DNA from: Tyto alba
Taxonomy: Eukaryota; Chordata; Aves; Strigiformes; Tytonidae
Assembly: GCF_018691265.1 (NCBI RefSeq)
Contig: NW_024881301.1
Coordinates: 7,949,752 to 8,013,751 of the forward strand
DNA length: 64,000 nt
Reading direction: 5' to 3'
Shown one piece after another: positions 1 to 11,300 of the stretch. The notes below the pieces were generated by a model that saw nothing but the letters and a program-made list of their open reading frames with translations, did not search any database and had not been told where the DNA came from. A program made the position numbers and the translations under genes. Position 1 is the first letter of the stretch. Each line of letters opens with the position of its first letter.

Positions 1-1311
1 AGCCACTCTGCCTCCGTATTTGCCTTTGTTCTATAACTCTCGGTGCTGTTGAATGGGGCTCTCCTGTCCCAGGCTATTCCCTGTGCAGCTGAAATTAACC
101 CCTACACAATCCTAGAGAGCACTCATACCCCACTTTAGTCACACAACCCCACTATTTTAAGGATTTAGAGGCATTCTGCCCCTGTGATAGTTATCTGAAT
201 GCCTCCCATCATCTATATCACAACCCAAAGTGAACTGGGTGTTGTGCTGTGCCTTGTGTGCATTTTGTCGTTATGTCACTAGGCAGGAGGGTTGGGTTTT
301 GTCTGTTTTTGTTTTGTTTCGTTTGTGTTTTAATCATCATTATTTGCAGCCAAATTCTAAAGTCCATGGTTGGGGCCCCTATGGTCAAATTTTGTTTAAG
401 TCTTGCTAGCGGGGGGGAAAATTGAGTCATGACCTTATGAACACAAGCCAACAGTCTGTTGTGGCAAACACACAGGGGGATAAAAAAAATATGATGATTC
501 AAGGCAACAATGTCCTCAACCTGAGATCATCATTTTCATGAAGGCAGGGGGTAACAGCTGTCTGTTCATCAGAGGATTATATCTTCCTGTTGTTACTGCT
601 GTAACCCTAAATAAAAGCTCTAACGCCAGCACAGTGGCGTGCCTAGGTAACACAGCAATGTTGGGTATAAATCCCTCCCTTCTGCTTTGAGGAGGCTTCT
701 ATGGATGGGGTTGTGTTTCTGGAGCCTAAACTAAACTATTTTTCCTGTTAGGTTCGGAACTTGGACATGGAAATAATCTTCCTTCTACCACAGATCCCTT
801 TCTAAAACCATAGGTGCAGGGTCTCCATTCTGCTGAAGAAGTAATTGAAAGGCATATACAAATACAGTGTTTAATTCCAAGATTTTCCTGTATTTTGGTT
901 AAAACCTGATGGATTCTGAAGCTTAGGTTGTGTTAGATTTAAAAACACATGACCATCCAAGAGCACAACATGAATGAATATGAGCATTAAATTCTGCTGA
1001 CCATTCAGTTGAAAATTTTTCCGCTGCATGTGATTCCAGGACAAATATTGATTGAATAACCTCTGTGTGTGTGAAGTATGGTCTGACACCCAGAGTGACC
1101 TTTCTCTTCCGTGTCTAATCACCAGAGATAGCTGTAAGCTTCCTTTTGTATCCCAAATCTTGTTTCATAACCCAGCTCCCCTGCTCTTTGGAACCTGAGT
1201 TTCTCCGTTTGTTTGTTCAGCCAGTTGAGGTCTGCTGGGATATTTCTCTGTTTGATTTGCTTGTTAGCTTTGTTGCTGGCTGAAATGGCCCGGGGCTGGT
1301 TTGTTGAAGGC

Positions 1312-1338
1312 TTTTTTTTTTTTTTTTTTTTTTTTTTT
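1312..1338 (+). repeat. T27 homopolymer
   Basis: 27 consecutive T. It could be the reversed tail of a retroposon, but nothing recognisable lies to its right. Confidence 0.9.
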
Positions 1339-2136
1339 CTGGAGAATTGGTGGAGGGTTTTGTTTTCCACAAGTCAGCCAGCATCTCTGCACGTGAGGTT
1401 TGCCTCGCTGCCTGCTGCTCATCCACCTGGGTGGGCAGTATGGTGTGCGTGCACACACGTGGGCACTGAGAATCCACCGGGTCTCCCATGGGTTTTATCT
1501 GATGGGCCTTCCTTTGTGTTTATAAAAGCACCAGCTGATATTTTTAGATGCTGATTTTTTGGGATGCAAGGCGCTGACAGCTTTTCTTACAGAGATGCTG
1601 AGCCCTTGGGGCAGATGAAGAGGGGAGGGGATCAGGTGGTATTTGTTCAGGGTTGGATCAGCCAAAGCTGGGAAAATGGCCAATGAAGCAGAGCAGAGGA
1701 GTTCACATGAGATGCTCTCTCTTAGGGATGCTCTTTGTTACAGGGAAAGAGGAAAAATATTATAATTGACCTAATAATTGCTTTTCACAAAGGCAGAGTG
1801 CATCATATAAGGCTCCTATAGAGCCACAGCCTCCCTGGAGGCTTCCCACAGGGAAGCTGGGCCCCTGCACACACCTCTCTGTAACCAGCCACCCTCTGCA
1901 TCCTGGGGACGTGTGCTAGGAGCTGCTGTGGTGGGAGCCAGGGCCTGGATGGATCTGTCTGTCATTTGTGCCCTCACCAAAATTACTAATGTCCAGGCCT
2001 CCAGTTCCCAGCAAGGACATGCGCATCTGTGGAGCACACATTGCTCCCTTCTAGCCTAGGAAACAGAATTATTTCTTTTCCTGTTAACTAAAAATATTCA
2101 TATAATTTTCTCCTGAGATTATGATTCTTGCTTCTT

Positions 2137-2212
2137 TATATAAATATATATATGAAAATAAACACACACTATATCTATCTACATATCTATATCTATATGT
2201 CTATATATAGCC
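2137..2212. repeat. AT-rich microsatellite
   Basis: An imperfect TATA, TATC and ACAC simple-repeat tract of about 75 bases (TATATAAATATATATATG, later TATCTATATCTATATGTC). Confidence 0.85.
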
Positions 2213-2810
2213 CTGCCCTCCCCTTTCCTTCTCTTCTTACAAACTGAGCAGTCCCAGTGAGAGGACAGTAACTTTCCATCACAAATGCTTTTCCTGTGAC
2301 TGTTTTTCGCTTTCTAAGCCTGCCACATGAAAATAGGCATAATATTTTCATTTTGGCTGTCTATAAATCAATAGAAATTTGACTTCTAGAAGGTGTTACT
2401 AGAGCAAATAAAATTGTACTAGCATTACTACCTTTTAAAAAAATATTCCTACGATTTACATGCAGATAACCTGCTACTTTAAAAAGCAATGTGATGATGA
2501 ACCAAAATCTCTGTTACACAGTCGTTAATTACAGCAATTTCGGGTTTTGGTTGGTATTTGCTCTGTTAGGCATCATACCTCAAACCAGTATGCTCACACC
2601 TTTCTGTTACATTTTCTTAAAGACATGATTAAGACCAAATCTTAGTCTTCACAGCGCCCAGCCTGTGTCTGAAGCCACGCACCTGCCAGACCGAGGGGGA
2701 AGGGGCGGTGGGAAGCCATCTGCCTCCCCTGCCAGGCCTAACCCGGCCAGTAAAGCCTGGTGTGCAGACTCCAGCTGCCCGCAGAGCTTCCTTGGGGATT
2801 GCATCCTCTT

Positions 2811-2829
2811 CCTCCTCCTCCTCCTCCTC
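2811..2829 (+). repeat. (CCT)6 trinucleotide repeat
   Basis: A perfect CCT run within a GC-rich patch (2,650-3,010). It explains the Arg-rich run in the opposite-strand open frame, which I do not regard as a gene. Confidence 0.85.
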
Positions 2830-4029
2830 GGCATAATGGCAGAAGATTGCTTTCCCTGAGGACTTTTCACAGAAACAGTCTGTGCTTTTAACGTTAGCTC
2901 AGCTGGCAGAAAGCAGCAGCGCACCGAGCGCGGTGCTGTCAGTGTGTTCAGCAGGGAGAAAAGCACCTCTCTTCTCTACCGCTGAACCCCACCGTGCCTC
3001 CCGCGATCATACTGGCACCTCCAGGTGGGTCACAAGTCAATGTGGACACTGTCAGCTTCTGCTGGCCTGCTCCTTCTCCTTGGCCTCAAGGTGCTGCCGT
3101 GTGTACAGCTCATTCCCTCTGCTTGACAAAGACGGGACCTAAAGCAAGACGTAGGAGGGACTTAACATCACCTGAGGTTTGGATTTTGCTTACCGTGAGC
3201 AAGCATTGCTAAGGCAGCCCCACAGCACAGATGCAATCTCAACACAGTCTGAAAGGAAAATATAGAAATATTTCCTTTAATACCCAGCACAGGGATACTG
3301 TTACTGATTTGGTGCTTTAGCCAGCTCCAAGGTGGGACCTTTTGCTAGGGTGGCAGGGTGCTCCCAACCCTCAGTGTCAGGGTATGTGAGATGGCTCTTT
3401 TCCTCATTAGCATTTCCACTAGGATATCTGCTTATTTTACATGAGAACAAGCCTTCCTCCTCCACGGAGGGTGTGAGTAAGCTCTATGTTCAGATGGCCG
3501 TCCAGACATAACCTCTGGTGCAGGAAATCTCTGAGCTGCATGCAGCTGGGATGCTGCGCCACAGGAAGAGCGACTTGCTATACTTTACCTGTGTCTTTTT
3601 CTATACTCTCTCTTTAAGTCACATCTATGGCTCAGTGGACCTCTGCTCCTACTAGATGTGCGGCTCTTCCCATGGCTATTTCAGACATATGGACCAAGCC
3701 TTGAAGCTGCCTTTCAGTTTTAAAATTTCAGTACAGGGGAAAGGAGAGCTTCTCTAGGATCTGGCCCTTGGTCAGGACTGTCCCTGCAGCACGCACGAAT
3801 GCTCGGTGCGCTGACGTGGAACAGATCATGCCGGACCATTTTGCATTTGGGTCACTGTATTGACTGCTCACTTTGCCCGACATGTTTCACTGTTTGTTCC
3901 CCTGGTACCTGCTTTGGAAATCCCTGCTCCAGAAATATCTACTTGCTGAGTGAGCAGGCTGAATATTAAGTGAAGGCTAGAGAGACCCTTGCTCCTTTTC
4001 TTAAGTCATGCACTGTCAGAGGCTGTGGT

Positions 4030-5150
4030 TGAGTTGGACGCCAGCTGCCCACCAAAGCTGCTCTGTCACTCCCCCTCCTCAGGCGGACAGGGGAGAGAAA
4101 ATATAATGAAAAACTAATGGGTTGAGATAAGCACAGGGGGAGAAATCATTCACCAACTACCGTCACAGGCAAAAGAGACTTGATTTGGGGAAATTAATTT
4201 ATTACCAGTCAAATCAGAGTAGGGTAATGAGAAATAAAAACTAAATCTTAAAATACCTCCCTCCACCCCTCCCTTCTTCCCGGGATCAACTTCACTCCTG
4301 ATATTTCTCTATCTTCTCCTCCCAAGCAGGGCAGAGGGATGGGGAATGGGGGTTGTGGTCAGTTCATCACCCATTGCCTCTGCCTCTCCTTCCTCCTCAG
4401 GGGGAGGACTTCTCACACTCTTCCCCTGCTCCAGCGTGGGGTCCCGCCCAAGGAAGACAGTCCTTCATGAACTGCTCCAACGTGAGTCCTTCCCACAGGC
4501 TGCAGCTCTTCACAAACTGCTCCAGTGTGGGTCCTTTCCACAGGGTGCAACCCTCCAGGAACAGACTGCTCCTCTGTGAGCCTCCCACGAGGTCACAAGT
4601 CCTGCCAGCAAACCTGCTCCAGCACGGGCTCCTCTCTCCACGGGGCCACAGGTCCTACCAGGAACCCAGCGTGGGCTTCCCACAGGGTCACAGCCTCCTT
4701 CGGGCACCCACCTGCTCCGGCGTGGGGTCCTCCGCAGGCTGCAGGTGGGTGTCTGCTCCACCGTGGGCCTCCATGGGCTGCAGGGCACAGCCTGCCTCAC
4801 CGTGGTCTTCCCCACGGGCTGCAGGGGAATCTCTGCCCTGGTGCCTGGAGCACCTCCTCCCCCTCCTTCTTCCCTGGCCTTGGTGTCTGCAGAGCTGTTT
4901 CTCTCACATATTCTCACTCCTTCCTCCAGGCTATTCTTCCACATAGTTCTTAACCTTTCTTAAATATGTTATCCCAGAGGCGCTACCACCATCGCCCATG
5001 GGCTCAGCCTTGGCCGTCGATGGGTCCGTCTTGGAGCCGGCTGGTGTTGGCTCTGTTGGACACAGGGGAAGCTTCTAGCAGCTTCTCACAGAAGCCATCC
5101 CTGTAGCCAGCCTGCTACCAAAACTTTTCCACGCAAACTTAATACAGAGT
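4030..5150. mobile_element. GC-rich LTR-like avian repeat with internal tandem units
   Basis: About 1.1 kb abruptly richer in GC than its flanks. It has an AT-rich first third ending in a C/T-rich stretch, then repeated CTGCTCCAGCGTGGG-type units (near 4,428, 4,472, 4,518, 4,567, 4,614, 4,710 and 4,753), each followed by variants of TCCTTCCCACAGGCTGCAG. The end runs TACCAAAACTTTTCCACGCA. I recognise this arrangement as a common high-copy repeat of bird genomes, probably derived from an endogenous retrovirus LTR. The family name and orientation are uncertain. Open frames inside it (for example 4,353-4,946) follow the tandem units and are not genes. Confidence 0.6.
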
Positions 5151-7829
5151 GTTTTGCAGCTCAAACATAGATGACACTATGCATATCAGCGTTCATCCAG
5201 CTGTTTCAGTCACTTTAGAGTTTCTTTGCCACATAGCATGGAGCTGGTGAGATGTGGGAGCAGTCTTCCTTCTCCTGGAGAGCTGAATTTGAAATCACAT
5301 CTCAGCCTCCTTTAGACTGAGGGTTAAACCACTCTTCTCATGCACCTCTTTGAGCCCACTCTCCTCTACCAAAGTGTGCATTTTCTGCACCATTACCAAA
5401 ACTGGCGGATCCTCCGTGTCTCCTCTCTTCTTTAAGGCCCCTTATTGCGACAACAGGGCACGCTCGTTGCCACACACTGTCAGGTTTTCAGTGCTGTTCA
5501 ACTATGGGACAAGGAATCAGTGGTTTACAGCAGGGATGACTGCTTTGTTAACTCTGATCTCCCCACTGATCTAATCCTTCTGGGTACTGCAACTTCACCT
5601 GATGGAGGAGGCTGCAGCAAAGAAGAGTTAGCAGGAGTCAGGTGTCATCATAAGGCTGTTGGGTGGAATTAAATCTTAACTTGCATCCCTCTGGAAGCTG
5701 AAAATATAAGTGGGGGCTGAAAAGTGGTCTCTGCTGAGGGGCCATCATGTTGAGATATGTTCCACACTCCTGTTGGTAGAGCTCTCTGAGGCAGAGATGG
5801 TCTGCCATCAGAGAGCTTTGCAATAGCAATGGTCATACCTGCACGCAAGTGGTGGATGTTAGTTTGGTGTGATGCAGGCGGGGATGGATGCCTGTGCCCA
5901 TCCCACAGGCAAGACTTTGACTGAGTGAGCTGTCTGCCTGCAGACAGAAGCACCTGCAGGAGCACAGCTTGGACTGAAGCAAACGGGAGATGACAACACA
6001 TAGAAAAAGAGGAGACCCACTGATGTTGGCTGCCTGGCTTGCAAGCATCACCGGGCAAACCCAAGCTTGTCCCCAAGGACACCTCCAAAGCAGCCCTCTG
6101 GAACTGACATGTTTATTGCCTTTTTTTTTTTTATTTATTTCCCCATCTCCTCTTTCATGGAAAGCATTAGAAATGAGGTGGGATTTTTTTTTTCCTTACC
6201 CTTTTTTTCAACCTAGGGCTGCAACCAAAGCCTTCAGCATGGAACTTGCGTCACAGCCTCAGCTGTGCGTGCATCTCGTGTGACAGGACTGCCTCATATC
6301 GATGCATGGCTTAAAAAAGGTTACTTAACAAAGCTAATTTGCAGAGGGAAGTGAGGGTGTGGACCAGCTATTCACACTTAGCAATGCTTACAAACTGAAA
6401 GTGTCTCACTTGGGACCAAAAGGCAGACAAGTGAATGAGGCTGACCTGCTTCTACTGTGTCTTTTCTTCTCCTACTGGGAGGACACAAGACATCTCCTGT
6501 GAATTTTGCCATCTCCGCTCCGTTGGGAAGCAGATCATTTGTTCCAAGCAGCGTCACAGCCAACCCAGCTGGTCATCCTGGCATGTGCTGAGGCCACATT
6601 TCTGCTTGATACCAAGTTTCATGAATTTTAAAGGATCTTGGGGAATTTTAAAGGGTTTGAAAGCTTGCCATCGTTCTGCTTTTGCAAGAAGGTTTTTCCT
6701 GTGTTTGTTTATGGGTTTGATGCTCAGAGAAAACAGATGCTTGTTTAGAAACCGGTCATAATTCCCAGACTTGTAGGAAATCCTCCCTGCTTTATTTTGC
6801 ACTGTTTAGTACCCAAAGCTAAGCACGAAAACCGTCCCCATGCACAACCCTGAGAATCAGGGCACTTCTCGCTCACACTGAGAGCTCTCTTGCAGAATAA
6901 GCGGTTGGGAGACCATCTGTGCATGAGTTGGAGAAACTTATGTAAATATTGCTGCTTTGGGGCTGTTATTTAGAAGGTGCTGGGCTAAATGATTTATTAG
7001 TGTGCTCGGCCCTAACGCTGAGAGGGTTCTTCTCAGGTTGGCTTTTATCACTGACACCTCCTTATGGGGTCTCGCTTACTGGAAAATTCCTAGTAACTGG
7101 ATAGTGGGAGGGACCTGAAGCCCCAGGTCATGTAGCTGATGATCTTGTGCTCAAAACTGTGTAATCCCTTGCAGCATGAGAGAACAAAACCCACAGGCAC
7201 GGCCATCCTGGGGGCATGGCCCTGTGCTAGTGAAATCCGACAGGAGAATCTGCATCCTCCGCCCTAGTTGCAGCTCAAAGCATCTTCCTCTGTAGTTTCT
7301 TTCTCTTAGTTTTGTGTAGGGGCTGCTACAGGTGCTAGTGCAGCAGTCAGAAATTACTTCGCCCTGTACAGATCCCTGAGCAGCCACCAGCAGAGACTGG
7401 GCAGACACCGTGTGTCTGAAAACCTTCTCTGTTTAAGGGAAATCCTTCATTTAAAAAACCCCAACAGTCTAAAACTCACGGAATATCAGATTTTAGGTCA
7501 CTTCTTCATCCCCACTGCTTTCAGCAGAGCAGAAAGCAGATCCAGTAGCTCCTGGCACCTGGGGGGCACATGAGCCCCCGAGGGCCCCAGCCCCACAGAC
7601 TCCTGAGTGTGTGTGTGTAGACACACACACCCCAGAGCCCACAGTCCCCCCCCCCCCCCAGCTTGGACCCCCTGGCCTTGCTGGTAGCCAACTCCTCCAG
7701 CTGTCACACAGGCAGGGACACACGTGTGTCTGGCCTGGGCTTAACCCTGCCTTGATACCTGGCTCCCAAGCCACCTATCCCTCTTGCCTTCCAGCAACAG
7801 CAGGGAGGGACTTCCCTATCCAGGGAAAT
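5151..7829. other. Gene-free stretch between LTR-like repeats
   Basis: Mixed-composition DNA with short T runs (about 6,121-6,132 and 6,185-6,194) and the GT/AC hairpin plus C14 tract. No exon-like or coding pattern was seen. Confidence 0.55.
7607..7659. repeat. (GT)6/(AC)5 inverted repeat next to a C14 tract
   Basis: GTGTGTGTGTGT (7,607-7,618) is followed after AG by ACACACACAC (7,621-7,630), a near-perfect hairpin. Sixteen bases later there are 14 C (7,646-7,659). Confidence 0.9.
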
Positions 7830-8370
7830 AGTTAGAAGCGGAGTTTAATGAGCAGACAGGACAGACGGCAGCGATGACGCAGGGCATGGCCAGACAAGCG
7901 TACCGACCAGCTGCTGTTGACATGCACTGGCCAATTTTATCCCCTAATTTTCCCACACTTGTTATTCCCCAAACCACCATAATCCTTCCCTTTTGCCCTT
8001 TTTGGTTCCTCCCCATAACATCCTACAAGTTTGTGCAACCCCAAGATGCTGTTCCCCTGCACCCCACAGTATCCCCCCCCTTGCCCAGTCTGTGAGGTGC
8101 TCAGGAGGGCCTCTCCTGCTGTCTCACTGTGATGGATGTCACCCTCAGCCCATGGAGCTGGGGCTGCCCTGGGACAGCCCGGCAAGGGGCAGGGAGGGAC
8201 TTGTGTCCTCAGTGAGGTTTAGGGTCTCTCCACCTGCTGTCATGTCCCTGTGCATCTCAGGGGAGCGTGTAGGTGTGTGACTTTTGTCACGTAACACTAG
8301 GTCTGACATGTGGAAAACTTTTTGCCCTACCAGATTATTTTGAAAGCTTTGCTTAAATAAAAGCAGAAAT
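7830..8370. mobile_element. Possible second LTR-like fragment
   Basis: The segment starts GGAGTTTAATGAGCAGACAG, goes through C/T-rich text (TTATCCCCTAATTTTCCCAC) and a GC-rich part, and ends near an AATAAA at about 8,356. The style resembles bird LTR or retroviral 3' sequences. It has no visible coding remnant and no direct repeat partner, so this is a weak call. Confidence 0.35.
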
Positions 8371-11300
8371 TTATGCAATCATTCAATTGTAGGGGCTGAA
8401 GCTTTAGTGATGCAACAACTGTGGGCTTGACAGTGAGATTACGACCCTCAAAAGCATTGCAGTGGTGAAAATGGGAAAATGGAACGATCAGAAAACACAA
8501 CCAAAATACCTAAATGCACACACGTAAGTAGCAAAAGAGAAAGAGCTCAGAAGGGCTGTCAGTAGGCCAGGAAAATCCTGGAATTTCATGTGTTGAAAAT
8601 TCATCAAACCTCCTTGATATAAAGTTACATGCAGGCCACTTCTCAGCAATAAATGAGTCTCCATTATCCCAAAGCCTTAAAAAATTTAATAGGATGGTGA
8701 GTGGGCAGTTCGGAAATCCTCCCTGGAAAATTCTCTGCTTTGGCATTAGCCATGGCCAAGAAACATCAAGTCTTTTATGTTGTAGCTTTTTTTTAACTTT
8801 CAAAAGAATGAGATATGTGCAGAGCGGCAGATATTCTGCTTGAGGTCTGCAGGAATAGCAGTCACAGATGTAATCACATAATTTTATTTTTCTACGCTCT
8901 GTTCCCAATATTTTTCTACTTGCGTGATTGAATCTTGGTTAGTATATAGCATAAATATATAAAAAAAATGCAGTTTCCTCTGCCTGACTGGTAAAAAATA
9001 CAGAAAAAGAGGCAACTAAGATTTAAAATACAGTAAGCCAATTTGAAATATTTGAGTCAACAACCACCAGTTGTATGATGGCTCAAGGAAAACCAGCAGA
9101 GTAGGTTAATCCAAATTGGTGAGTTATCAAAGTGGCTGTAGAATAAGCCAGGATCTGACAAAAGGGTGTTGGCCATCCTGGTAACATGCTTCTCAATCTG
9201 GGGAAATAGAATATTTTCACACAAAACTCCTTCCACATGGGTTGCCTTCTGTCAGTGCCCCAAACTACAACCACAATTTTTGCAATGAGATGTGAATTAC
9301 AGCACCTGGCCTTCTAATTTTTGAACTCTGTTGTGTTTCAGAGTACCTTGAGTCTCTTGCCCTTTGAAACAAGATCCCCTTTTGAAAACATTTAGGGTTA
9401 GTCTGAAGTAAAATCCTGAATCCAGAATTGTGAGAGAGATGGGAATTTGCTGAGGAAAATATTTTACCACAAGGAATGCAATGATGGCACTTGACAGGCA
9501 AGCATGTTTTGTTCCTGAAAAGGTATGTACATCTAGGACTTGGAAGAGTTGAGCAGATTAAAGCTGGGTGCTACCTCTAGGTAGTAAATTAGGTGGCAGA
9601 AAGAAGTGTTTGGTTTTGGGCGACTCCTGCAAGTCATGTAACTGTATGTTGAAGGCAGTTCCCTCTAGGAGAATGACTCAGTGCTTACTACAGCTTGTGG
9701 GTGTCTTTGCTGGCATAAAAAAAGCTACCATTGGTTATGGGGACATGGATCAAAGCCCCTAAAGTAGGTCATGTCAAGTTTACATACCCACTTGTAATAA
9801 TCATTTGTAGTCTCTTGGTAATAAGTGCCTTAAGTTTTAGTGTTCATGTTCTAATGTCTTTCCCATTTCAGTCCTAGGATAAACAGATTCTGCAGAAGTT
9901 TTCTTCTGAGAAAGCCCACAGGATCCATTTTTATATATACTGCATTGGAAAACTTTTTCAACGCAAAGGGAAACATATTTTTTAAATATTTGTTTCAGTG
10001 CAAGTTCACATTTGCTTTAAGGAACATAATAATAATGCCTTTATAAATGAACTCCTGTCTGTGAGGAGATCATATATACAGTAACAGCTGGCATGGCCGG
10101 GAGACCACCAGTCTCCACAGCACATACCTGGCTTTTTTAAAAAGTATGGATCACTTTCAATGACTTACGAAATTCTAGCTTCCATAATGCTATGCTATGA
10201 CTGTTCAGTCATATAATGTCCTGGAAAAATTTTCACAAAAGCCTCCTTTTCTTATTCTTAGCATGGAGAAGAACCTTAACAAAGTCTTGATGAGTGCAGT
10301 TGTGGAGTGGCTTACCAGTAAGTACCACTAACCCAAGGCTCCCCTGGGTCGCTGCTCTCCATTAATTAAGGCAGAAGATGGAGCAGAAGAGACATATAAG
10401 CAACTCCTTTCTCAGGAATGCATAATACCTTTCAAGAATCACTAAGAAAATACTGTGTCAGTACTCAGAGGCTGAGTAATAAAAAAAGCTTTTTGACACC
10501 CCCACCTCCACCCCCACCCCCTCCCTGTTAACTCTTTCAACACAGGCATGAGAAGAGGAGTCATATTTCTGATGATTTCATGTGCTTATCTATTATAGAC
10601 CAAAAGAGAAGCAGAAAGGAGTATGGCTAAAAAAATATTCTTTATAACTTTTTATATTTCATTTTTTCCTTGCTTAAGTGTCAAACTATTAGAACTAAAC
10701 TTCAGAGGTCCCATTGGTTTGTCTGAATGATTTTCCAAGCATTTAACAATTTATTAGCAATTAATAGAGTGTATTTGGCAACCTGAAAAGTATTCAGTTG
10801 ATATGCAGCTAGGAAAACACCTTAGAAATGCATATAAAGAGCACAGTGATTTCAGAGAGAGTTGTCATGATGAATTTGAGCTTCTTGCCTGCTTTTATTA
10901 ATTTGACAGTAATTATATAAACTGAATTGCATTAGGACAGAGTGAAATACCTCAAGAATTCTAATATTGCAAACTCCAATTCTTTTAGATGTAATTTTGT
11001 GGAAAATTTTGACTTTTTGTTCCAAAGGAAAACACTACTACAAGTTGAGATACTGGATGTTGCCATGGAATAGAAATAGGAAATCAGCTTTTCTGATTTG
11101 CAACTATTAGTGTCTTGGTTCTAATTATATTAATCCTTACACTTGTGTGATAGAGTACCTGTATTTTTGCAAACTGACTTAAGTAAAAGAAAATTTGAAT
11201 TAAAATAATCGCCTCTTCTAGGACATCTGTTCAAAATTAAAAGAATATCAACTCATTATCTGATACACATTATCCAAGATAATGTTAGCATTTTTTTTTT

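Larger units (their letters stand above)
1..4029. other. Gene-free flank, left end
   Basis: No gene is supported. The stretch holds the T27 run, the AT microsatellite, and a GC-rich patch with (CCT)6. Short open frames on both strands have no family features. In mammals CABLES1 is the next gene on this side of RBBP8; I found no piece of it here. Confidence 0.6.

Noticed and set aside
4353..4946. 197-codon plus-strand open frame and overlapping frames on both strands
   Set aside because: It lies entirely inside the LTR-like tandem-repeat block; its length comes from the repeated GC-rich units, and overlapping frames on both strands are equally open.
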